Shown: positions 21,301 to 31,659 of the stretch, in pieces
Position numbering within the stretch: position 1 is the first letter of the stretch
How the letters are laid out: each line of letters begins with the position of its first letter
Assembly: GCA_963932465.1 (NCBI GenBank)
Contig: OZ010793.1
Span: 256,877,333 to 256,941,332, forward strand
DNA length: 64,000 bases
Direction: 5' to 3'
From: Maratus speciosus
Taxonomy: Eukaryota; Arthropoda; Arachnida; Araneae; Salticidae
Program-made: the position numbers and the translations under genes
The notes under the pieces: model-generated
Databases searched by the model: none
What the model was told of the DNA's origin: nothing
Seen by the model: only the letters and a program-made list of their open reading frames with translations

Positions 21301-21539
21301 ATCAGCCCATCAGAAGAAAATGATCCATACCAAAGGTATAAGTTCGATTGAGAAAAAGTTTTTCAAAAGTCTTGTACTTTTCTTTCTTTTTTTCGTTTTA
21401 TTGCAGATATGAAATAAGTACCTTTTAATCAATATATATATATATATTATGTTCTAAAATTTTAAAACTATTGTTTAGATGTTTAAAATGATGTATTGTA
21501 GCATCTGAGTAAATATTTTTTGAATTGGAGTTATTGACT

Positions 21540-21850
21540 CACAAAGCGTTAATAGGTGATTTTTGATCGGGTACATAGAAAATCCTCGTCACGGTAGATA
21601 ACATTAGAAGGAAGTTGAAAGGAAAAACATACAAGACAATAATAAACAGATGCTAACCTAAAAAAATTCGAACAGACGATGAACTGACGGCTGGAAAAGT
21701 ATCATATACTTTAATCACGTGTTTCAGCTTCATTAGCTCGAATGACTCTTCTATTTCAGATGATATCGAAATGATCAAGTGGTTTGTTGTTTCTGTGTTA
21801 TATCTTATATAAAGTAAAACTCAAGACTTTTCTAGAAATAGAAGCATTAT
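21540..21850 (+). repeat. Family T repeat copy
   Basis: The landmarks GTCACGGTAGATAACATTAG, CAGATGCTAACC, GACGATGAACTGACGG, TTAATCACGTGTTTCAGC and GATGATATCGAAATGATCAAG are shared with 28670-29100 and 37545-37950. It faces the inverted copy at 21056-21300, so the pair forms a loose inverted arrangement. Confidence 0.65.
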
Positions 21851-21919
21851 TTATCACCAACCATTAGAAAATGACATACGACTAAAAAACCGCATTTTCA
21901 AAGAGAATATAGTCAGACG

Positions 21920-22165
21920 TGTCCAACCTCTCAATAAGCAGGGGCGCACCTCAGGTGGTGGCAGACTATGAACTGTGTGCCATTACTCAAATGATTGGAA
22001 TAGAACAATATTACCTCATAATATTAGTGATAGCCAGGGACGACACAACCATCCGGCAAACGAGGAGGCTGCCCAGGGCTCCGCGCCTGTTTGAGTCTGG
22101 TTATGGGCAGTTCTCGAAATGAAAAAATCCACGAAACGGAACGCTATTTCAAAATTATTGTCAGC

Positions 22166-22199
<34 letters not shown>

Positions 22200-22200
22200 T
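21920..22200. other. Short unassigned stretch with a possible transposon edge
   Basis: At about 22030-22090, AGCCAGGGACGACACAACC and GGCTGCCCAGGGCTCC resemble DNA-transposon terminal sequence. A related GCCAGGGCTCCGCGCG block is at 27739-27755. A poly-T tract of about 30 bases ends at 22198. No matched ends were found. Confidence 0.35.
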
Positions 22201-22205
22201 AAGTA

Positions 22206-24570
22206 CAGTAAAATCGTGATTATCCGAGTCCCTCTTAACCGAGTTATTTTCTTTTGATGGACTGATAGCTTCCATTATTATGAAACAGTTATTATAAATG
22301 AAATGTTCGGTGAAGATGAAAGAGCAGCCCTAAAAAGTTAGAACTCTGATTTTCTAGTCAGAATAGGGAAATAAATGGCCATAAAAAATTATGGCCATTT
22401 TCTTCCCATTCTGACCAGAAAATCAGAGTTCTAACTTTTTACTTTTGCTCTTTCATCTTCACCTAATACTTCATTTAAATGACTGTTTCATAATAATGGA
22501 AGCCACCAGTTTATCAGAAGAAAATGATCCATTCCAAAGGTATAAGTTCGATTGAAAAAAACAATTTATAGGCGAGGCAATAGAGATCGTATAGGGGCTC
22601 TACCTAGCAAAATTCATGGTAGTTCTGGAAAAAGGCTTACTATGTGTTTTTTGGGTGAATCCGAATTTTTAACTTCCCACCAAAATTTCCCCCGGCAACT
22701 CCCCCAAATTTTGGTAAAATGCCCCCCCCCCCCCCAAAAAAAAAGGTTTTTATTAAAAAAATCAATTTTTTTATTATTTTAGGGGAAAAGTATCTAAAAA
22801 TTCAGAAAGTAGACAAAATTTACAACAAATTAGATGTATGACATTATGACTTAAGATGAAGGGGAAGGGGGAATCTGCCTCGGAACATGCGCGCAGTGTT
22901 GCGTGAACTAAGTTGCGCAATTACACTTAACCACTCACACGTTTACATTCGCTCTCTCATCTCCCCTCCGAACTTTCTCTATAAGGTTTACTTTAAGTTT
23001 TTTGGGTAGCTGAATCCGAATTTTTAACTTCCCCCCAAAATTTCCCTCCCCCCCCCGAAACCCCCTTTCCCAAATAGTTGTTTTTAACTTAAATTTCTTA
23101 TTGTTGTAAGGGGAAAAGCATTACGAAATTCAGAAACTAGACAAAATTTGCAACAAATAGGATATGTGACATTACGATGTAGGATGAACGGGGAGGGGGA
23201 GGGCTGCCTCTGAACATGCACTGCGACGCTATTTGCACTAAGTTATGAAGTCCAGGCAATAGGGGATTTTACCTGGAAAAATTAATACTAGTTCTGGATT
23301 TCGACTCACTTTATGTTTTTTGGGTCGCTGAATCCGAATTTGTAACTTCCCACTAAAATTTCACCCGCCAACCCCCCCAAAAATTTGGTTTTTGAGAAAA
23401 GCGGGCGGGGAATGTTTCGAGGCAGCCCCATTCTCTCCTCGTTTATAACAACGTCATGATGTCATTTATCCTATTTGTTGAAAATTTTGTCTAGTTTCTT
23501 AATTTCGTAATGCTTTTCCCCTAAAACAATAAGAAATTTACGATAATAACAACTATTTTGGGTGGTTTTCGGGGGGGGGGGGGGGGGGGAATTTGGGGGT
23601 AAGTTAAAAATTCGGATTCAGCGACCCAAAAAACTTAAAGTAAACCTTATAAGGAAAGTTCGGAGGGGAGATGGGAGTGCGAATATAAATGTGTGAGTGG
23701 TTAAGTGGAATTGCGCAACTTAATCCACGCAGCACCGCGCACATGTTCCGAAGCAGATCCCCCCTTCCCCTTCATCCTAAGTCATAATGTCATATATCTA
23801 ATTTGTTGGAAATTTTGTCTGCTTTCTGAATTTCTAGATACTTTTCCCATAAAACAATAAAAAAGTTGATTTTTTTTATAAAAACCTTTTTTTTTGGGGG
23901 GGGGGGGGCTTTTTACCAAAATTTGGGGGGCTGCCGGGAGAAATTTTGGTGGGAAGTTACAAATTCGGATTCAGCGACCCAAAAAAACATAAAGTAAGCC
24001 GATTGCCAGAACTATCATTAATTTTTCTAGGTAAAATTCCCTATCGCCTGGACTATTAATACTTTAAGCAGAAAGAAGAGGCTACACGTGCAATTTTAAT
24101 GACACTAATAGATTTACATAGCTGCCAATTTGTACGGTTTTGTTTACCTCTAAAATTGAATAAAAGTTTTTGCCATGTTTAATCATTGACAATTGTTAGA
24201 TTTCGGAGATTGAATTAGGCAAAATTTACTGATAAGTTTTAGAGTTAAGAAAAAAATCTTTGGTAGCTATGCAGTAGCGTAACACCGCAGAAAAAAAAAA
24301 AAAAAAAACTCTAGCAAAATTGACATTCAACAAACAAAAAACTATCAAGGGCTTTTTCAAATAAACAATTTCATTCCCCGTTCTTTTTAAGAGTAACGGA
24401 AATGTACATTCAAGAAATATTGCTGTAGCATAAAAATTAATGAATTAAGTGGAAATATATATTTCGTCTCCTTAGTTGGTGACGATTTGTGTAAATCCTA
24501 TTTATACGAGTTTTTTGCTTATCCGAGGTGAGCTTGGTCCATATTAACTTGGATAATCGGGAATTTACTC
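22206..24570. mobile_element. Pogo-like element split by a foldback
   Basis: The termini CAGTAAAATCGTGATTATCC and GGATAATCGGGAATTTACTC are inverted and flanked by TA (22204-22205, 24571-24572). The interior carries a long hairpin: AAAAAGTTAGAACTCTGATT near 22335 and its complement near 22425. Without the insert at 22569-24055 it is about 875 bp, and it is closely related along its length to the uninterrupted copy at 44840-45790. No transposase was seen. Confidence 0.9.
22569..24055. mobile_element. 1.49-kb modular foldback element, TTA target
   Basis: The insert begins TAGGCGAGGCAATAGAG and ends CTATCGCCTGGACTA. TTA flanks both sides (22566-22568, 24056-24058), where the related copy at about 45235-45250 has a single TTTAATAC. 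Each arm is built of two ~350-bp modules that share GAATCCGAATTTTTAACTTCC, a C- or G-run, AGGGGAAAAG, and a GACAAAATTT block. A third head copy (TCCAGGCAATAGGGGATTTT) sits near the centre at 23251. A 3-bp TWA-type target would fit PIF/Harbinger, but no transposase is present to confirm this. Confidence 0.8.
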
Positions 24571-25359
24571 TATAGCAAATTTATATTTAATCGTAGAAAA
24601 ACCAATTTAAAAAAATGCATTCAAGATCCTAAATAATTAAAAAGAATCGTTACAGAGAGCATAGCAAGCTATATGTACGAATCTGTAATAACATTTTTAA
24701 TAATTCCACGAACCAGAACAATATTTTCCATACTTTCACGAACTGGAACAATATTTGTCACAATTTCACGATCCGGAACATCGTTCCGGTTTGCTCCGGT
24801 ACATTTCGAGCACTGGTTATGGGTCCCGAATCTCTCTATGCAATTCTAAATAACGTTACTATGTATAAAGTAATGATATTATTGCTATAAATTTGTCTTT
24901 TTAAATGTTTTTATTAATTTTACTTCAAAAATCCGGCATTCGGAAATCCGGCAACTTCAAAAATCCGGCATCAAAACCATCTTTCCCTTCCTGTTTCTTT
25001 TACACTTTCAAGTTATGGGAGAAGAAAAATAGCAATTCTTTACGAATTAAAAACTTCAAGATCGAAAGTAAAAATGCAACAAAAGAATATTTATTTTATT
25101 TATTTATTTATTTATTTTTTTTTTTTGTTGTTGTTGTTTGTTTGTCAGAGGTGATTATTTTCTGAACAAATTTTCTGTGAGCTGCACCATTGTTAAGCGA
25201 AGGAAACAACTTTGGGGAATGCATAGCACAATAGTATATGGCTATACGAATTTTCGGCAACGACGACACCAATGATGGGGTGGGATTTCAGACTTTCACA
25301 TTTCCCGTCAAAGAAAACGCAATTTATGAGCTGATTGAACATGCAAAATCTTAAAATGT

Positions 25360-26880
25360 ATTAAGTGTCAAAAAAAGCGATATAGAGGATTGGCTAAGCA
25401 TTCAAGAAAATGCATCAAGAACAAACAATTTAAGGGACAGCGAGATCGCTGACGCTGTGCTAAATAGAACCGCGGATATTGCTAGTAGCAACTCAGAAGA
25501 CGAGAATGAGCTAGAGGTCTACACGGGCCGGAATTTCCAGGTCCGGCCCGAACGAAAGCTATCTTGGCCCGGCCCGGTGTAAAAATTGAATGTTCGGCTC
25601 GAGCCCGGACCGACCCGTTTGCATTTTTACAGTTCCCGGCACGGCACGGCACGGCCCGTACAAAAGTCAGTGAAAACAGGCCCGGCCTGACTCAATTTCT
25701 ATAAAAAAAATCCGTTTTATCTCAACATACAATTAAGATTTTTTAAATGAATACTACATACATATTTATGGGAACCTTTTACAGTATATTTTAGATTGCT
25801 ATGTGTTCGCAAAACAGAAAACACCCAATAGTAAACATTAACGATTACTTACAGTGTTTTAGTCCTCGTCTCTACAGACATTTTAAAATTCAAATAAAGA
25901 TTCATTAAAAGATTAATTTAGTTCAGAATAAAGGATTAAAAACATGATAACTTTTGAAGCTGTATAATAAAAAGTAGATTTGTGAAAATATTTCTCTCAT
26001 TTTTAAGGCTTTTCTCAAATCCAAAGGAGCTACATTTCGACACATTTATGAATTCATTCCTTTTCGGAAACGCGTAAGATTGGCAGCTATTTTTATTCAG
26101 AAACTATGTAATTGCCGTTTTTTCATAGATAAAAGCAATATATCTTTCTAAAAATACTGCTAAAGTTGGCATTTGAATCGAATTTCCGGAAGCGATAGCA
26201 CAGGGAAGGAGAAAAACGTACAGTCACGTGACAAGAATCTCTTTTATCTCTGTAAGTAATTTATCAAATATGGAGAAAGCTATTCGTTTCTAAATGCCTT
26301 CAATAGTCAGGCCTGTCAATTTTATGCCTTTATAGTTAAAAATGAGTCAGAAAATGTGTCTGAAAGTTTCGCATTGTTGAGCTGTAAATATGAGAACCAG
26401 GTATAAATCCAAAGATACTGTTAACAGAAGTTAATTATCACTATTAATACTTTTACAAAACATAATGCCTGTCCTACACATCCTAAGATCGATTAAGACC
26501 AGTTCCGTCCCGGCACGAGTCTGCTGAAAAAAATTAAACCCGGATTCAGACATCTTGTAACTGTACGATGCCGATGTCTACGATAGACATGTTACATTTC
26601 TGTATTGATGTTGTTAAACTCGCATCGACTCGTGATGCACATTTATACTTCTCGAGAAAATCATATTAATTGAAAATGGCTCGTATATTATCTGCTTCGC
26701 TTGAATTCTTATATCGTGCCGATAGGCCCGATTAATTTTTTTATCGGCCCGGCCCGTTTGAAAATTCGACTTCATTCCGCCGGGCCCGTGCAGACATCTA
26801 GAATGAGCAACCGACCGAAGAAAAGGTGTAACTAGAAAAATGCTTAAATTTGACTGAAAAATTAATATATGCTGTTTTTC
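25360..26880 (+). pseudogene. Tigger/jerky-type transposase remnant, interrupted
   Basis: The plus-strand reading before the insertion includes KSDIEDWLSIQENAS, then LRDSEIADAV and SSNSEDENE. It resumes after the inserted element at 26801 with NEQPTEEKV, a stop, and a leucine-rich stretch. An acidic linker with DSEI or DEEI after a DIExWL motif is the typical region just downstream of the DDE domain in Tigger/jerky-type transposases. An upstream in-frame stop lies near 25358 and the DDE core is missing. The hAT-like element entered within the acidic linker. Only the C-terminal part is recognisable, and the family call is by eye. Confidence 0.6.
25512..26800. mobile_element. hAT-like element with perfect 8-bp target duplication
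   Basis: The ends TAGAGGTCTACACGGGCC and GGCCCGTGCAGACATCTA are inverted, and GAATGAGC is duplicated on both sides (25504-25511, 26801-26808). The subterminal regions are rich in GGCCCGG words at both ends (25520-25690 and 26720-26790). The 1289-bp interior matches family H (6040-6560, 12430-12800, 58040-58700) and encodes nothing recognisable. It defines the boundaries of this family. Confidence 0.92.
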
Positions 26881-27227
26881 CTATAATTACTGGATTTCCG
26901 AAACACACATTTTTCATTTGTATAAAATTCAAAATTGTCAATAAACGGCCAAAAAAATTGAAGCAAACAAAGTTGACATCGATGTTTCCGAAATTACAAG
27001 AGAAGAAATAATTTCACTCTTTATTAGATTTTTTTTTTCTGTAACATTAGAAAATATTAATTAATTAAAATAATATTAAAGTAAATTTTTTATTTTACAT
27101 TTAATTCTCTTTTTCTTACATAATTATCACTTATAATGAATTAAATTATGGCTAAAGGCACCATTAAGAATATAATACTAGTTTTGATATTCCTAGTTAC
27201 TACTTTTAATATTCCTTCAAAAATCTG

Positions 27228-27464
27228 AGTGGCCGAGAGGTTCTGCTCTCGAAGCTGGTAGACGGGAGGTGCTGGGTTCGATCCCAATCGCGCCCGTCGG
27301 CCTAATCGTTCGGAGTTTTCGTGGTTTTCTTCGAACCTTGGTTCTCCAAGCGTTAATACGGGTTAGGTTCCCTTAGAAAGACCTCCACGGAAGGCACTCT
27401 CCCCCTTAGGGCCTATATCCCACGTGCTGATAATTGGCCGACATAAATACAACCAACCAACCAA
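27228..27464 (+). mobile_element. tRNA-derived SINE, full length
   Basis: The head resembles a serine/leucine-type tRNA, with A-box TGGCCGAGAGG (27230-27240) and B-box GGTTCGATCCC (27275-27285). A tRNA-unrelated body follows (CCTAATCGTTCGGAGTTTTC, GACCTCCACGGAAGG, CACGTGCTGATAATTGGCCG), then an (AACC)n tail. A perfect 14-bp duplication, CCTTCAAAAATCTG, lies at 27214-27227 and 27465-27478. This is the mark of LINE-driven retroposition. A 5'-truncated minus-strand copy is at 42140-42331. The 237-bp length is normal for a SINE. Confidence 0.95.
27230..27285 (+). promoter_or_regulatory. Internal Pol III promoter of the SINE (A and B boxes)
   Basis: A-box TGGCCGAGAGG and B-box GGTTCGATCCC are 34 bases apart, both close to the tRNA consensus. 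They would allow Pol III transcription from the start of the SINE. Activity is not shown by sequence alone. Confidence 0.8.
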
Positions 27465-27767
27465 CCTTCAAAAATCTGGAATTTTCAATAATCCGGCAGA
27501 GTCTCGGTCCTCGATGCCGTGTTTTTAAAGTTATAGTGTATTTAAAATATTATAAAAGGAAAGATGATTTTTAGAAATTAAAAATTATAAACATTACATG
27601 TGAAAGAATTTGCACGTTATTTTTCACACATTTTATATACTCTTCATTATAAATTATTCTATGATATTTACAGTTTTTAAAAATTATTTTTATTAGACCA
27701 ATATTGCAGTCAGAAACCCTCCGGCAAGTCATTTGCCAGGGCTCCGCGCGACATTGCCCGCCTAGTT

Positions 27768-28615
27768 AGGGTAGTTCAGTCCAATCAACATTTATCATAA
27801 TTGTCAATTTCCCGTTTTTTTTTTTTTTTTTTTTTTTTTTCATAAATAGAGCCCCGATCTTTATTTTCGTATAGAAAAGTTCACTTTCATATAATCACAG
27901 AAATTCTGCGATTATTTAAAACGAATATTTCTGTATAAAAATTGGGGTATTAAAAAATCGGAAAGTTCACAATATTTTTTGTACATTTCTTTTGTTTGAA
28001 TATTTCATTAAATTCAGCATTTCACAAAATAAATTTCAATCAGCGTTTTAAAAAGTCTGAATTAATGAAGCTTGTTTTCCAATAAACAGTAAAGAAAAAA
28101 AAAAAAAAAAAAAAAAAAGACGCTTTAGAGTAATGCAGTCCAATAAACATTTATCATAATTGCTAACTTACCGATTTTTTAAATATTTCTTTTTTTCGTA
28201 TAGAAATGTTCGTTTTCATATAATCATAGAAATTCAGCGATTATACAAAACGAATATTTCTGTATGAAAATTGTGATATTAAAAATCAGGAAGTTGACAA
28301 TATTTTTTGTACATTTCTTTTATTTGAATATTCAATTAAATTCAGCATTTCACAAAATAAATTTCAACGAGCGTTTTAAAAAGTTTTAATTAATAAAACT
28401 TGTTTTTAATAACCAGTAAAACAAAAGAGCCGCTTTAGAGTAGTTCAGTCAAATAAACCTTTAAAATGCCAACTTCCCGATTTCTTTAATATCTCTATTT
28501 TCGTATATAGAAATGTTCGCTTTCATATAATCTTAGAAATTCTACGGTTATATAAAACGAATATTTCTGTATAAAAATTGTGGTATTTGAAAAAATTGGA
28601 AAGTTGGCAACAATG
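27768..28615. repeat. Three-unit ~330-bp tandem repeat
   Basis: Units start at AGTTCAGTCCAATCAAC-like anchors near 27769, 28127 and 28437. Each contains TTTTCGTATAGAAA, TTTCATATAATC, AAAACGAATATTTCTGTATA, and in the first two units CATTTCACAAAATAAATTTCAA. Length differences come from poly-T and poly-A tracts (about 27817-27840 and 28096-28120). A lone partial unit is at 33865-33955. Non-coding. Confidence 0.85.
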
Positions 28616-28669
28616 ATTTATTATTTTTTTGTAAGATAGAGAATCTTATGACTAATTGATCTAAAGTCA

Positions 28670-29100
28670 AGGTAAAAAAAATCAAATTAATAACGAAAAC
28701 TTTCTTTTAGCAGATAAAACTAATGCAGTTAAAGCTAAGTTTACGGCACTAATCATTCAAATACTACGTCATCTTAACAGATGACTTTATTAATCGGATG
28801 CGAGAAAAAAAAAATGTTCTTGTCACGGTAGCTAAAATTACAAGGAAGTTGAAACGAAAAAAAAAATTGGAAAATGGCAATAAGCAGATGCTAACCTGGA
28901 AATTTCGAATTGAAGATGAATTGGCTACTGAAGACGTATTGCATATCCGAATCATGTGTTGGTTTTCAAATTCATTAGCTCGAAAGCCTCTTTTCTTTCA
29001 GATGGTATTATAAGGATCAAGTGGTTTGTTGCTTCTGTGTTACATGATATACATAACAAAACTCAGTAACGCTTCCAGAAATAGAATAGAGTTGTCTCCA
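28670..29100 (+). repeat. Family T repeat copy
   Basis: This is the longest copy here. It shares ACTTTCTTTTAGCAGATAAA, GTCACGGTAGCTAAAATTAC, AAGCAGATGCTAACCTGG, GAAGACGTATTGCATATC and GATCAAGTGGTTTGTTGC-type blocks with 37545-37950 and 21540-21850. The open frame through it reads DELATEDVLHI, which recurs as ELATEDVLHI in the 37.5-kb copy. This may be an old coding scrap of unknown family. Confidence 0.65.
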
Positions 29101-29250
29101 ATTATTGAGACTTCCATATTTCAGAAAAGCAACATTGTCAAAGGGCATAGCGATATTATTGACCGTTTAATTACGGCTTTTTCATTTTAGAGGTAGAAAC
29201 TGAGGAATAAAAACAAGATGCTTACCGTAATAAACTTTTAAATATGTATA

Positions 29251-29927
29251 TGTAACGGCCAAAACCCGAAATTGGCCAATTCCCGAACTGGCCGGCCAAT
29301 TCGCGAACTGGCCAACAATGTTTTAAACTGACTGGCCAATTCGGGAATTGGCCGGCCAAAACCCGAACTGGCCAGATGCAATCGGCCAGTTTGCGAAGTG
29401 GCCATACACTATCGGCCAATTCGCGAAATTGGTATATAGACACCGATTTTTACGTTTTATCATTTTTTAACATAGTTGAAAGTGTTTATGAATTCAATTT
29501 GTCTGGCCGTATGCATGCCCGTGCTCTAACTCGGGTAAAGACTCGGATTGACTTGTAATTGTTATAATATTTAGGTTTATAAATACATTTTGGTATTACT
29601 AGTGAAGTTGTACTATTTTTGGTTAATTTGCAAGAACACACAAAAGTATTTCATTACAATATCATCAGTGGTTTTTTTCAGTGCATTTTAATGTTGTTAC
29701 ATTATCTCAATTATAATAAAATAGGTATGCTTCATTAAGATGGACGACAAACTGTTATGTAAAGGGTATGAAATAAGTAGCAATTATAGTTTGTCTACAG
29801 AAACACTCAAAAGTATTTCGTTACATTGCAGTGAATGGTGAAAGATCTTTTCTAGTGCACTTAATTGATGTTACACTATTTCAAATATAATAAAATTTAC
29901 ATGCCTAATTCATGTAGTGAGCAATAT

Positions 29928-29962
<35 letters not shown>

Positions 29963-30564
29963 GAGTATTGATTAAGTTGCCATTATTCGTTTATAGGACT
30001 CCCAAAAGAATTCAGATAAAGAATTATGATATATGTGAAAAAATCGTTTATAGGGTATTTTAATTATGTTACACTACTTCAAATGTAATGAAACTGTTAT
30101 ATATTACTAATATGCTCTACAACATTTTTCTATAGTTTATTGCTTAGGTAAAATTTGTCGTTTATAATTTGTTTATTCGATTGGACAATGAATCCGATGC
30201 ATCGATATTTGTCTATGAGGACAGAAATCTTCAGCAGATTAGAATATAATGCTCACAATAAACCCAATTTATTAAAATATATCAAACAGGCGGGAAATTG
30301 TCCAACATATCAGAATATAATCGTCACAGCATAAGAACGTTCTTTCCTATCAAGTGTGCACGTCATTGCCACCTACCTGGTATCCTGGAATCCCCACTTC
30401 GTATATTGGCCAAGGCTTCCCGGCCAGTTCGCGAATTGGCCGGCCAAAACCCGAAATACGCTGTTCATTTCACATATTTCGGGTTTTGGCCAGGAATCTC
30501 GGCCAGTTCCCGAATTGGCCGGCCAATTCGCGAACTGGCCAAACTCCGGGTTTTGGCCGTAACA
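29251..30564. mobile_element. Element with TGTAACGGCC termini and GGCC palindrome arrays
   Basis: The ends TGTAACGGCCAAAACCCG and CGGGTTTTGGCCGTAACA are inverted, in a TATA-rich flank with a possible short TATA-type duplication. Within 180 bp of each end the sequence repeats the palindrome GGCCAATTCGCGAACTGGCC with small variants (29263-29430 and 30405-30555). The AT-rich middle holds three diverged ~190-bp units with AAAAGTATTTCGTTACATT and GATGTTACACTATTTCAAAT. No transposase was seen. I cannot assign a superfamily. Overlapping open frames in the GGCC arrays are artefacts. Confidence 0.8.
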
Positions 30565-30572
30565 TATATATA

Positions 30573-31616
30573 CAGTGTTCTCGCTGGCTTTTGAACAACA
30601 TTAGCGATTTGGCGAACAAAAAATAAAAAAAGTAGCCAAATGAAAATAAATGTTAGTAAAATAGGTTCCGCGTGAAACACCGAAAAATATCTGACCTTAT
30701 TGTATCTATTTTTTTAATATGTTCTAAAATAACCTAATTTTTCGTAATTATTCAAAAAATAGAAATTCAACTATCGGCTACAGCGACTATTAACCCGGGA
30801 GAACTCGCTGCATGAGATTTTCTCTCACAGTCGTACTTTTTTAAGACTCTTATTTAATTCATTTTTCATTTTAATTAAAATTTCAAAATGTTTCTCAATT
30901 TTTTTACCTATTTTGTGAATAAAAGTACTAAGCCAACCAAAAAAAGTTGATATTATATGAATGTAAAGTAAAAGAAAAGCAATTGGGCATTCTTACTAGC
31001 GAGTTCTCCCGAGTTAAAAATAAATACATTCTAAATGCCTCCTAAATGTGTAAATGTTTCAGGCATTCTTTTAGCAGTCTGAATAAAAGTTAAAAGCAGC
31101 TATCTTTGATTTATCGTTGTGAAAGCATATACTAAAAATTGTATAAGATTTCGACCGATAGAAAAAGTTGACCGGCCAATGATACTTTACGTACAACTAA
31201 TAAATAGTATAGTTAATCCACAATCCAAAAAAAAAAAAACGTTTCATTATTTGGCACTTGTTGCGAGTAATTTTGTTTATGTTTTTACCAGAGCGACGCC
31301 GGCGCATAGACAGTGAGACAGTGATTAGCTGACAAAAACCTATCGCATAATCATTTTTGTGTCTTTGACTATTGCTAAACTGAATTGATATTTAGTCTAT
31401 ATCTCTATAAATAGAGCAATGTAAATGGCACGGTGCGGTTGAACATGTAAAGCTACATCAATCGTTCAGAAACGCAGATAAGTCTTGAGTGTATTGGCAC
31501 ACACACACAAACAGAGCAGAAATTGAGCACTCGCAATTTGGCGAGTCTGATTGTTAGTTCACTCGCCAAATGAAACATTTTGTCGCGATTTGGCGCAATG
31601 GCGAGCGGCAACGAGA

Positions 31617-31621
<5 letters not shown>
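30573..31621. mobile_element. hAT-like element with GCGATTTGGCG subterminal repeats
   Basis: The left end CAGTGTTCTCGCTGGC and the right end GGCAACGAGAACCCT are inverted, and GCGATTTGGCG words lie inside both ends. The flanks are (AT)n on both sides, consistent with an 8-bp ATATATAT-type duplication that cannot be read exactly. It is about 1.05 kb with no recognisable coding sequence. It lies only eight bases from the preceding element. Confidence 0.7.

Positions 31622-31658
<37 letters not shown>
31622..31658. repeat. (TA)n microsatellite
   Basis: About 18 TA repeats follow directly after the hAT-like element's right end, so they probably grew from its target site. Confidence 0.9.

Positions 31659-31659
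<1 letters not shown>

Larger units (their letters stand above)
24905..27540 (+). mobile_element. Degenerate Tigger-like element, limits approximate
   Basis: The left part has three AATCCGGCA-type words (24932-24972) and the right part AATAATCCGGCAGAGTCTCGG near 27490. These are the subterminal style of Tigger elements with CCGGCA termini. Between them lies a transposase scrap (25360-25511 and 26809-26880). The element is interrupted by a hAT-like element at 25512-26800 and by a SINE at 27228-27464. Exact ends and TA duplications were not found. Confidence 0.5.

Noticed and set aside
30298..30680. Overlapping frames with RELAGQ/NWPA repeats
   Set aside because: They arise from the GGCCAATTCGCGAACTGGCC palindrome array.
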